Shown here: piece by piece, positions 11,084 to 21,262 of the stretch
How the letters are laid out: each line of letters starts with the position of its first letter
How positions within the stretch are numbered: the first letter of the stretch is position 1
DNA from: Erodium maritimum
Taxonomy: Eukaryota; Streptophyta; Magnoliopsida; Geraniales; Geraniaceae
Direction of reading: 5' to 3'
Assembly (NCBI GenBank): GCA_963921825.1
Contig: OY997594.1
Coordinates: 35,322,956-35,386,955, forward strand
Length of the DNA stretch: 64,000 nucleotides
Made by a program: the position numbers and the translations under genes
The notes under the pieces: generated by a model
What the model was told of the DNA's origin: nothing
Seen by the model: only the letters and a program-made list of their open reading frames with translations
Databases searched by the model: none

Positions 11084-12071
11084 TCATGACATATATGATT
11101 GATCCTGCCCCCAGGCGCACAAGATTCTCATCATCCTTTTCAGCTCATCAGGTGTCTTAGGACACTGAGTCATGCTGAGATGAATGCCATGACTAGTGGG
11201 TAAGAGTCCTTTCTTTGAATCGAGCATTAAGAACCTACTCAATGCCTTGTTCACATAGGTTCCCTGACTTAAATCCAAGACCCTCTTGGTGCGATATCTA
11301 CATATCTTAATCCATAAGATATAAGAAGCATCGCCTAAGTCCTTTATTGAAAAACACTTCCTCAACCAAGCTTTAGTCTCGTGCAAGGTTGAGATATTGT
11401 TTTCAATGAGAACCAGAAAGGTAATCTTGCTCCCACTAGCCTTCTTATAAACGCAAGATTCATCCTCGTTCTTGATTAAGCCAAATCCAATTACAGCTTC
11501 ATCAAAACGAAGGATCCAACTCCGAGAAGTTCGTTTTAATCCATAAATGGATTTCAACAACTTATAAATCTTTCCCTTATTCTTCGGATCGTCAAAACCT
11601 TTGGGCCGAGACATACAAACGTACTCAGTCAAATTTCCATTTAGGAAAGCGGTTTTGACATCCACTTGCCATATCTCGTAATTATGATACGCAGTTATAT
11701 CAAGAAGAATTTGGATCGATTTTGACCATAGCCACTAAGGAGAAGGTTTCCTCATAGTCAATCCATTGGATCTGCCTATAACCTTTCGCCACCAGTTGAG
11801 CTTTGTAGGTCAGAGGGTTGCCGTCCATGTCCATCTTCACCTTGAAGATCCATTTGCATCCTATGGTCCTCACACCATTGATGGGATCAACCGGTTCCCA
11901 GACTCGGTTGTCTGACATGGATTGCATTTCCTCCCTCATGGCTCCCAGCCATAACTCGGAGTCGGGCCCATCCACGACTTCTTGAAAGGTGGCTGGATCA
12001 TCGTGATCCACCATGACTTCATTGTCACCTCCGGATACCATATCTTGGAGGTGGAAGATTGATCCTTTCAA
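11084..12071 (-). pseudogene. copia reverse transcriptase, YVDD box lost
   Basis: Two open blocks (12071-11700 and 11665-11084) carry copia RT landmarks: GCKWIFKVKMDMDG, LVAKGYRQ, MDVKTAFLNGNL, YKLLKSIYGLKR and SIKDLGDASYILWIKI. They are joined by a frameshift or stop at about 11670-11700. Where the catalytic YVDD box should follow FLVL, the sequence goes directly to IENNIST, so about ten residues including both catalytic Asp are absent. RT from this copy cannot be active. Assignment to copia RT is secure; the exact extent of the deletion is inferred from the family pattern. Confidence 0.88.
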
Positions 12072-12159
12072 ATCGCCTTGGACCTTCCGGAATTGTAACA
12101 GGAATTGGTTCTTACTCTACGACAATCTCTGGCTCCTTTCTACTGGGTTGTCAATTGGT

Positions 12160-13480
12160 TTAGACAGATCTGTACCATCCTGAATTTCTTCGAGATGCAC
12201 AGTCCTCCCAATGACGTCTTTGGAAACAAAACTTCTTTTCCATAAAGACCCCACCCCAAGCGACGAACACCATGTTCTCACTGGGATTGTAGAAATAGTA
12301 TCCCCTTGTTGCTTTGGGATACCACACGAATGTGCATATCTCAGATCTTGGTTCGAGCTTAGTCGAAACCAAATGTTTCACATAAGCCTCGCAACCACAA
12401 ATCTTTAGGAAGGACAAAGCGGGCATCATCCCGTACCATTTTTAAAATGGTGTCCCTTCCACACCATTCGTCGAAGCCCGATTCACTATGAATGCGGTCG
12501 TCTCTAGAGCAAAACCCCTAAAAGAGATTGGGAGATCAGTCCAACTAATCATGGAACAGACCATTGTCTAACAATGTCCGATTTCTCCGTTTGGCTACAC
12601 CTTTCAACTACAGTGACCTAGGAGGAGTCCATTCCAAAAGGATCCCATTCTCTTTTAGATGATCTAATAACTCTGTGGTCAAGTATTTTCCACCTCGATC
12701 CAATCGAAGTGCCTTAATACCTTTGTCGAGCTGGTTTTCTACTATAGTCTTAAACTCTTTGAATTTATCAAAAGCTTCAGACTTATGTCTCACCGAATAG
12801 ACATAACCATATTTACTGTAATCATCAGTAAATGTGATAAAGTAGCTAAAACCCCTCCTGGCAAGTGAACTTATTGGTCTACACATATTCGAGTGTATCA
12901 GCCCCAATAATTCACCCGCCCTTTCATCGCGATCGATAAAGGGCACTTTAGTCATTTTGCCTATCAAACAAACCTTGCACCTATCGATCGAATGGAATTC
13001 GAATGAACCTGAAAGCCCGCACTTCTGAAGTGCTGATAGGCGCTTCTTGTTTATGCGACCCAAATGACAGTACCATAACAGAGTTAGGTTTAAATCGTTG
13101 GATTTAGACCTCTTGGTATTAACGGAATATATAGAACTTGAGGCATTGTTACCCATATCTAATATGTACAATCCTCCAACCATGTCAGTACTGGTATAAA
13201 ACATATCATTGCATAGAACATTGAAAACTCCATTTCCAATATTAACATTATATCCTTCCTTGTCAAACACGGATACAGATATAATATTCCTACTAAAAGT
13301 AGGTATGCAATATACATTATACAATACTAAGACAAGGCCTCTTGGCAAAGCAAGACTCATGGATCCTACAGCAGTTGCCACAACTCTGAGGTCCATTTCG
13401 TGCTTTCCAAATCTCTCCTACTTTCAACCACCATATATTAGTGCATGTGTGAGATTCAGTCATGGTATCTAATACCCATG
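12160..13480 (-). pseudogene. copia protease end and integrase, degenerate
   Basis: Reading minus, the block holds a GAG-pre-integrase HHCC region (HLGRINKKRL ... CKVCLIGKM), then an integrase core. The first catalytic Asp position reads IHSNMCRP, where copia integrases have an Asp, so it appears changed to Asn. The second Asp is present in LRLDRGGKY. The frame ends at 12608 before the catalytic Glu, and a further piece at 12429-12160 carries the integrase C-terminal region (CGCEAYVK...). The protein is inactive by at least two lesions. Confidence 0.85.
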
Positions 13481-14025
13481 AATCTTTGGAAGTAGAGAGA
13501 TGTAGCTCTATAGAGTTAATACCGAATGAAGGCACGATCCCACCGCCCTTCCTTAGATCATCCAGGTTTCCTGATGAAGGCGCAGTCCTACTGCCCTTCT
13601 TCAGATCATCCAGGCTATTTGATGAAGGCGCAGTCCCACTGCCCTTCTTCAGATCAGCCGTGAACTTCCTGTAATCCCGGTTCCAATGACCAGGCTGTTG
13701 GCAGTAGAAGCAGACATTCTCAGGTGTCTCATCTTTCCTGCCAAGTGCGCATGGCCCCAGCCCTTGCCACTTCCAATTCCCTTGTTGACCATCAGAATAT
13801 CCTTGGATCCCAGATCCCTGAGATATTCTTCTCAGCAGCTGATGACACTTCATGTAACTCTGATATGGTCTTAGAGACAGCCTTGTCAAGGACATATTCT
13901 TTGCATTCAGACTTGAGGACTATCCTCAAAATTCTGTACCAGTCCAAATAGTTTGTCCCATTTAGCTTGACCCTGTCAAGAATGGTTTTTAATGACAAAC
14001 TATCAATGTTCGCTGAATTTGCCAT
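13317..14025 (-). pseudogene. copia gag remnant with altered zinc knuckle and protease
   Basis: The gag start (14025) reads MANSANIDSLSLKTIL with LNGTNYLDW, typical of plant copia gag (UBN2-like). Most of the gag core is missing: the frame jumps from YVLDKAV to a short tail. The following block (13895-13317) has a zinc knuckle CFYCQQPGHWNRD whose last Cys reads Tyr, then three copies of an about 15-residue unit beginning DLKKGSGTAPSS or a variant, then a protease box WVLDTMTESH in place of the usual Asp-Thr-Gly. Two frames are involved. Confidence 0.85.
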
Positions 14026-15562
14026 TTGATCTACAACAGATAAAATTCAATCAGTAAACTGAATAAATTTTATGAAGATTAAGCTTAAACACCAACAATC
14101 AATTCTAAACCTTTAGAATCTGAAACCAAGATCCTTGATTCACTCGATTAAGCTGAACTAATGCTCACCACTTAATCGAGCTATGTAGGTAGGACTCCAT
14201 CCAATCACATCCAATGTGACTCTTGGCTAGGGTATGTACTTATGTACACGACTTACCCTATCTGTTACCCTAGCTCAACCTCAGGCCGAGAATCGTAGTC
14301 GGGTCCACCAATTTTCAACTATGGCTCGTCACTATGTAGGTGCTCCGCTAATGCGCACGACACCCACATATGTCGTCCAAACCTACTACCCCGCTTCCCC
14401 ATGGATGCTCCGCTAATGCGCACGACAACCATAGGACGGGGAGGTAGTAAGGTGTTGATGATTGGGAGGTATCGGACATGACCCGCTTTTACTTGTCCAG
14501 TTGTGTTCAAAACTTTGGCACATCCTAGATGCGATGAGCACATCAACTACATTCCAAATGCAATGATGCCTCAAATTACATCCAATGTAATTCTTCCTTT
14601 GAACCCGTCAACTACATCCAATGCAATGACGGTTCTAAGGGTTCACACACAAGGATTAAAATTCCAATTTTATCTTTGCATGTGAGGTGATATGCTCGGT
14701 AAATAAAGTTAAGCATGCAATTCTAAAACACATAGAATTAATCATGCATAAACTAAACCAAGCATAAAGCGATAAATGTGCACATAATAGCCCCCTAAAC
14801 TAACTCCCACTAGCTTCTTGAGCTCCACCGACTCCAAGCCGATGCCAACACCCGAAAAGCCACCAAATGACCTTTTCGCCCTTTCTTCGTCTTGAGTAAA
14901 ATATTACAATTTAATACACGACTCGCAGGTCGGGAATAAATAAATATTACAAACAAGTGGTTCGACGACCACACCTTGAAAGAATAATTACACGTTAACT
15001 CTAACGGCTCGCAGGCCGTGAAAAGCGATAAATAATTAAATTGAGCTCGGGGCTATTATGTACACCATGCCAACATCACATCACACATCGTGTTATCAAA
15101 CAAGCATGTTATCAAACATCATGTGATTTTCCGGTTTTAATTAATAGCCAAGTTTCGAAAATTTTTGATGCTCGGTTTATCGAAACCGTTCAAAAATGAA
15201 ACTTTTGAACATTTGATCTTCGAGTTCATCATGACGGTTCCAAACTCGTCATAACTAACAAAACGGTTTAGCCTTGGCATATCAACCATCCAATGGTCAT
15301 GCTTGGCCTAGCTCCGTCCAACGGAGCCCCGTTCGGTCCCGGTTTCGGCTCCCCGAGAGTCCTGCTCCCGAGACCCGAAAAATCAAATTTTTTTCAAAAT
15401 TTCCAGATTTGAAATAATTTTCAAAAATTCATTTTACATGCATTAAATCCATAAACAATAATTTAAAACATGTTATCAAACAATTTAGCAAAACAACATG
15501 CCAAAAACGAAACTTTCAAGCAAAACCGAAACTTTGAACACCGTCTTGTGAATCCCGAAGGT
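14026..15562 (-). other. untranslated leader of the copia element
   Basis: No coding capacity is seen over 1.5 kb between the primer-binding site and gag. It includes a direct repeat of GCTCCGCTAATGCGCACGAC (about 14341 and 14408) flanked by an inverted pair CCTACTACCCCG / CGGGGAGGTAGTA, and repeats of CATCCAATG at 14200-14640. Such long leaders carry packaging signals in copia elements, but nothing here proves that. Confidence 0.55.
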
Positions 15563-15580
15563 AGCACGGCTCTGATACCA
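15563..15580 (-). other. primer-binding site (initiator tRNA-Met)
   Basis: On the minus strand, one base after the LTR end, the sequence reads TGGTATCAGAGCCGTGCT. The first 12 nt match the 3' end complement of plant initiator tRNA-Met used by most plant copia elements. Confidence 0.9.
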
Positions 15581-15581
15581 C

Positions 15582-17269
15582 TGTTGGGTCTCGAGGTAGG
15601 GTTGGAGATGAACCAACTCGCAGCGGAAAATCAATGAAAACCAAGAGACAATTAAAACCATGAAACAACTAACAAAGAATGGATTAACAAGAGAAAAATT
15701 CAGCACTAGTTCTTACCAAAACAAGAACACCGGTTAGCGAATGATTGGCTTGAGTCTCCGAGACGCCTACGTATCCACATGGGAATCAAAGCCACGTAGT
15801 TCTTCTCTTTGAGGACTCAAGAACACAAACATGGAGGTGGAAACTAGCCAAACCCGAAATGGCCATGGAAGAGGGAGAGAAAATGTGTTTCCTATTCTTG
15901 TCTTGTGTTTGTTATGTTGAAAAAAGATGACTTAAACATAACAAAACCCATACTTGTCCAACTAAAGGCATGGGACAAGTATGGTGTCAAGTAAGGTGTA
16001 AATAGGACAAAGTATGGCAAGACAAGATTGGGTTAGGTGGTGAATCACCAACACCTTAATCCTTGTCTTGCTTACTTAGTACTAATTAATCAAGACTTGA
16101 TTAATTAGTTCCATGGGCCTTGGTTGCATGGGCCTTTCATGGGCCTCTTGGAACATGGCCCGTGGCCATTTCCAACGAGGTCCCGTGATTCGCTCATCGC
16201 CTCCATGCCTTCCATACCGGAAATGTCCAACATTATCCGACGCGATCAATCCCAAGACTCCAAGCCTTGTCTCGATCTGTGAAGTCCTATTCACTTACGG
16301 GCACATGACCCAAAACCCAGTTTTGGTCATGTCCCGAGACAACTCCCTTTTGGCCATTCTCCATAAATGTGTCAATGAGTTTCATCCTCCGGTGTGACCC
16401 TTAGGTTTATGCATGTCAATAGATCAACGTAAAATCCCATTTTACTTGATCCTATTTAAGTGGCAACTAACGAGACTTTAGTATTGCCTGACACTACATA
16501 ACGAATCGACCCTGTCGATTCTAACCTTTCCGTCGTCCCTGTCATTATCCTTTTATCTCCGATATCCTGATTGAGATAAGGCATAGAGCCGTCATCCTTA
16601 TTATTCTCAATCACCGTTCCTTGATATGTGAGATGACTGAAGATATGATACCCAGTATCATGTGCATGGCCATGCTATTCTTCCAGTCACTCTCGATCAA
16701 GTGGCCGAGAACCGATATCTTTCCCATACCTTAGTATGAGGGATAAATCCCTTAGCCGTCTTTCGTGTCACTCATGTAGCCCGTCCCCAAGCCAATCCTG
16801 GCCGTTATGGAAGCCCTGTTACGGACAACGTTAGGCTCAGGTCAAACTTAGTTGTTGACTACATAGCGATCACAAAGACTCCTTGGTCTAAGGATACATG
16901 ACAAGCTACAACACTGAATATATTCATGACTTAATCTATGGCACATATTCAGGGCGGGTCGTCCAATATCATGTCTCACATGATATCTATGATCAGACTC
17001 CGGAATCCCATTCCAATGACTAACAGAACGTAAGCCATAAAGAGCCATCTTTCATACTAGTCGCTTCTAGTGAAGCTTTGTTGACTAGGGACCCATCGAG
17101 TGTGATCTATCTCGATCTATGGTTCTATTCGCATGGTGGGCATAGACCAGAGCACACATCGATATATTACTCCAACACATAAGTAATATAAAGCCGCTTT
17201 AATTTTATTGCTAACGATGATATATACATTTGGACATTTAGGATTGAACTACGGGCACTAAGACTAACA
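15582..17269 (-). repeat. 5' LTR of the copia element
   Basis: It has the same 1688-bp sequence as 8809-10496. On the element strand it is followed by one base and the primer-binding site. Confidence 0.9.
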
Positions 17270-17356
17270 ATCCCAACTGGGGTTCACATTTCCTTACACT
17301 TCCTAACTGTGAGGTTTTCATTTTTTGCACAAACTATCAAAATCCGTTAAAAGTAA

Positions 17357-18457
17357 CTGAATTGTTAGTTTTTTGTGTAAAATTTCGAAAATGCCCTTCA
17401 AGCTTACTCAAATTTTCAAAAAATTGCCACTAACCTCTTATTCTCATCCTCACTTCATCTTCTTCCCCAATCCCTTCAATATTTCAAAATTTATTAATTT
17501 TCATTTATTTTTCTCTTTAATTTGTATTAGTTTTCAAAATTTATATTTTAATTTAAAAATATTTGAAAAACAAATTTATTTAATCATTATTACCTTCTGA
17601 AAATCATTTATTAATTGCCATTAATTGAATTTTATTTAATTCTTATTAATTTCTTCATTTTATATTTGAAGTCATAACTTTTTATTTAATTGAAATAAAT
17701 TAAATACAGTAACTTTTTATTAATTATCATTAATTGAAAAGCATTTTAATAAATTAAAATAAATCAAAACATAGTAAATAAAAAAATTCCACACAGTACA
17801 CAAACAACCTTATTTTCTTTTGCATTCACAACCATTTAAACTTGAAATAATCCCAGAATAGAGAAAAAAAATCAAAAGTTGAGAATGATGGTGTTCATCA
17901 TCATCACGACAACAAAGAGAGGGTTGATTTTTGATCCTTGAAAAACAAAAAATCAATTTTTTTGTGAAATTAGCAAACCGATTTTGGTTTCGGATCTGAG
18001 AACCCTATTCATTTCTTCTCCTTTACATGTCTCTCAACCTGCAGAACCGAAGCCACACTCAACCCCAAACCCCAACCGATTATGTCTGACGGCCTCTCAC
18101 AACACCCCACCTCCGTGTTCCTCCATTGCAACTACGACCAATACCTCGAAAAATTGAGCTCCAGATCTGACAGTGAAGTCGATCTATGAGGGGAGCGAGA
18201 AGACAAGACCGGGCGTGGCGTGAACGGCGAGCTCCATGTATGGGTCGTCGGACTGAGAAATCGCCGGACCAGGAAAGCTCCTTGCGATGGTGGCGTTGCA
18301 GTGACGGCTGATGCTTGTGATGCTTTGTGCTTGTTTGTTTGGTTAGAGATGTCAGAGAAGTATGTAATCCTATGGAGTAAGAAAAAGGGCAAAAGTGCCA
18401 TTTACAAAAATATAAGGGGTGACGTGACTGTCTTGTGCTCCAAAACCAAACGGCACC
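17357..18457. other. interior of the MULE-like element, no clear gene
   Basis: 17380-17880 is strongly AT-rich. 17980-18420 is less AT-rich and could be captured host DNA, but no open frame in it resembles a protein I recognise. No transposase is seen, so the element is non-autonomous. Confidence 0.5.
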
Positions 18458-18654
18458 GTTAATTTTAACGGATTTTGATAGTTTGTACAAAAAATGAAAA
18501 CCTCGCAGTTAGGAAGTGCAAGGAAATGTGAACCCCAGTTGGGATCGCCAAAACAAAGGTCAAGGGGGGCTAGGATACGTAGTTTCCCCTTAAATAAATA
18601 CAAATAATGACATCATCTCATGAAAAAGTAATTAAACAAATAGGTTTATTATAT

Positions 18655-18970
18655 CAAATACAATTTCTATTATTTATTTAAGTCGGGCGTCAAAGGTCCA
18701 ATTCATGATGGGATTTACGCTTTTGTGTATGACCCTTTAGGTTTCACATGACCATCCAGGTTGTGGATACCTCCTAGCAAGACTCATAACCATCCAAGTC
18801 ATATGAATTTTACTTTTATCTGTGTCATAACTTGTTACCACAAGTATCCTTATCCATTACCGGTTTGGCGATGTCACAACCGAACAACATGCATAGAAGC
18901 ATCATCCTTGTTCTAGTTCAGTCTATGCATTTCTTGATCTTGAGTTCGGATTGTAAGTGACAATTTCTTT
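18655..18970. repeat. left arm of a pair of inverted old LTR-like segments
   Basis: Segments such as GAGTTCGGATTGTAAGTGAC (18940-18960) and ATTTAAGTCGGGC (18674 on) recur in reverse complement at 20930-21240. Similarity is clear but interrupted. Composition suggests copies of one old LTR or MITE family. No coding sequence. Confidence 0.55.
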
Positions 18971-19660
18971 TGTTCCCTTGCATGACTATACATTTTGTCT
19001 CACAATCCTTACTCACCAAGCTGGGGCTTATGACATCTTACTTGTATTGAAAACATAAGTGACAAATCTCTATTTCATTCTACTATCGGGAAACGACACC
19101 GCGATATCCTAGAAAAGAGTTGTATACTCATGTTAGTTAACATAACATCTTAATGATAACTAAATGTTTGCCAACTTTTATTAATCACAAAGACGTTGTA
19201 ATGTGCCAATGTGGATTGTCCAATTGCACAAAACCCAACATGGATATGGACATGAATGAGCTCTGGTGGAAAGAGAATAGGAGCTCTGGCCAACCTGAAG
19301 CATACAATAATATGGGTGGTGTTGTTTGCTCCGACCAGCAGAATCGAGGAGCGGGAAGGTGAGTATGTGCAGGATGAGGATAAGATCGAGGTAACGGGAC
19401 ACATTTCTAGAGGAATTGGAGCCCAAATAAGAGAAAATGCACAAATCTAAGCAATTCAAGTCCAATATGATGGGGTGGAGCTCGGATGGGGATGAATATG
19501 GCGACCAATTGTTCAATGAGAATTTTGGTGAGGAATACTCCAAAACAAGATATGTAGATGTGATGAATCTGAAGGAGCAGCTTCAGCTCTAGGTTGGTTG
19601 GCAAAGCCATGGAGTCTGTGATAGTTTGAGTTATTCCATTAGCAATAGCATATTTGGATA
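18971..19660. other. stretch without recognisable gene
   Basis: Mixed AT-rich sequence. Short open frames on both strands between 19150 and 19660 show no motif I recognise. Confidence 0.5.
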
Positions 19661-19665
19661 ACATT

Positions 19666-19876
19666 CAGGTACAAACTTGTATCTTTCGTATAAAATACAA
19701 ACTATCGATCTGGGCCCTTGGATCGTGGAATCAAATGCCCATATTTAAACAAAATCATTAATGATTTTGTCATTAATGCATATATTTGTAATCAATCACC
19801 CCCCCCCCCCCCCGAATTTCGGTGGTTGTCCGATCATCTAAATCAATGGCCCCAATTAATTTGTATTTTGTACCTG
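19666..19876. mobile_element. small MITE with CAGGTACAAA termini
   Basis: The element starts CAGGTACAAA and ends TTTGTACCTG, perfect 10-bp inverted termini 211 bp apart. A related copy is at about 23850-24060 and a fragment at about 26900. A run of 15 C lies inside at about 19799-19813. No obvious TSD. Confidence 0.65.
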
Positions 19877-19899
19877 AACTACGGTTTGTGCCCGAAATT

Positions 19900-20350
19900 T
19901 CACCTATATATACATATATATGTATGTATATGATTCAAAAAAAATATATATGTAGATTTAAGCAAGCATGTGCACGATGAAGACAAGATCGAGAAATGAG
20001 AAGGAAAAACATTTAATGAAATAATTCAGATTTTTATAAATTAAGAATTTCGTACAATTAAATTCAAAATAATTACAAAAAATTAAATGAAAATTAAAAA
20101 TTATAAAAGTTTTAAATATATATTTAATATAAAAACAATAGAGAAAAAACTACAAATAAATAAAGATTTAAAAAAAATAAGAAATAATGAAAATGAAAAA
20201 GTATATAAAGTTATAAAACAGAATACAATAAAGAAAAATAATTAAAATGAAGTAATGAAAAATAAAAATTAAAAACAAAAATACATAATTAAAGAAGTAA
20301 AGAATTTATGAAAATAAAAAGAAAGTATTAACGAAAATAATAATAATAAT
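19900..20350. other. A-rich low-complexity DNA
   Basis: Runs of AAAAT/AATAA dominate. There is no gene and no clear tandem period. Confidence 0.7.
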
Positions 20351-20369
20351 GAAAATATACTTAATGACA

Positions 20370-20591
20370 TATTTTGGAAATTTGGAGAGTGTTTTTGAAA
20401 ATTTGATTGTTAGTGAAGGGAAATTTTAACTTTTTACGTCATTTGGATGGAAAAATAACTGGAAAAGTAATTGGAAAAGGTAAAGTGAAAAAACAACAAC
20501 TTAGGGTACCGTAAACGAGAAAAAAAAATAGTTAAGTAGGGTAACGTGAAAAAAAATGCATAGTTAAGTAGGGTTATGTGTAATTTTCCCT
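20370..20591. repeat. fragment of a MULE-type MITE
   Basis: The right end, read in reverse, is AGGGAAAATTACACATAACC followed by repeats of CCCTACTTAACT. This resembles the style of the complete MITE at 31042-31506. The other end was not found. Confidence 0.4.
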
Positions 20592-21262
20592 AGATATTAA
20601 TAAACATCACCATTGGGTGACTCATATTGAGAATACTCTATAAACCGAGACATGAGTGTTTCTGAACCACAAAAGTATGAATTGTTCCTCTGACCTTGAC
20701 GTCACCGTAATTCCTATGTGTGTGAGTTCATGTCTTGACACAAGCAAACGTCGTTCTAAATAGATAGTTGTAAAGGTTGTTCTCAGATATGGAGTCATGA
20801 ATATATGAAATATGGGTAATTGTCATTGAAATTCTTTCTAATGAAGCAAGCATGAGTTGGATAAAGTCAGACCCTTTGATTAGTGAGATTGTGAAAGAAG
20901 AACATTCATGTGAGTGAACAAGGAGTTGTCACTTACAATCGAACTCGGGATCAAGAAACAATGACCGAACAAAACAAGGATGATATTTCCATGTCTCGTG
21001 TTCAATTACGATAGCGCTGGGAAAAAGGACAAGATTATTTGGTAATAGGTAACTCATTTGACAGAGATTGTCAACATTCATACGACTTCGGTGGTTATAG
21101 ACCTTTGTTAGTTGAACCCATAACTTGTGAAAGAAATTTAAATTTCGGGCTAATTATCAACGTCATGTGAATTTAAAGAGCCACACACATAGAACAAGCC
21201 CATAACAAAATGGACTTTTAAAAAGCCTGATTTAAATAAATATAACTGATTATATTAGATAT
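20592..21262. repeat. right arm of the inverted LTR-like pair
   Basis: 20930-21240 is the reverse complement of the arm at 18655-18970 with many differences. No gene is seen in the rest. Confidence 0.5.

Larger units (their letters stand above)
8809..17269 (-). mobile_element. Ty1/copia element with identical LTRs and dead pol
   Basis: Two 1688-bp LTRs (8809-10496 and 15582-17269) look identical wherever compared, including all shared ORF translations. Orientation is minus: the primer-binding site lies next to 15582 and the purine tract next to 10496. The internal 5.1 kb holds degenerate gag, protease, integrase, RT and RNase H in the copia order (integrase before RT). Flanks are GCGAT on the left and ATCCC on the right; comparison with the unbroken right TIR of the host element shows only the 2 bp AT duplicated. 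Near-identical LTRs argue for recent insertion, while the coding part is inactive, so movement in trans is the likely explanation. Confidence 0.9.
8778..18589. mobile_element. MULE-like TIR element, broken by gypsy and copia insertions
   Basis: The right TIR (about 18458-18589) read in reverse starts GGGGAAACTACGTATCC and runs about 130 bp. The left TIR survives in two pieces: 8778-8808, a perfect 31/31 reverse complement of 18544-18574, and 17272 to about 17356, which continues the match with few mismatches. Between the pieces sits a copia element; the outermost 15 or so bases on the left were cut off by the gypsy element that ends at 8777. Long TIRs of this kind fit Mutator-like elements, and the right flank TTAAATAAA (18590-18598) is the candidate 9-bp duplication. 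The partner copy should lie left of the window. Confidence 0.72.

Noticed and set aside
18080..18490. 136-codon minus-strand frame in the MULE-like element
   Set aside because: It runs into the TIR and has no recognisable domain.
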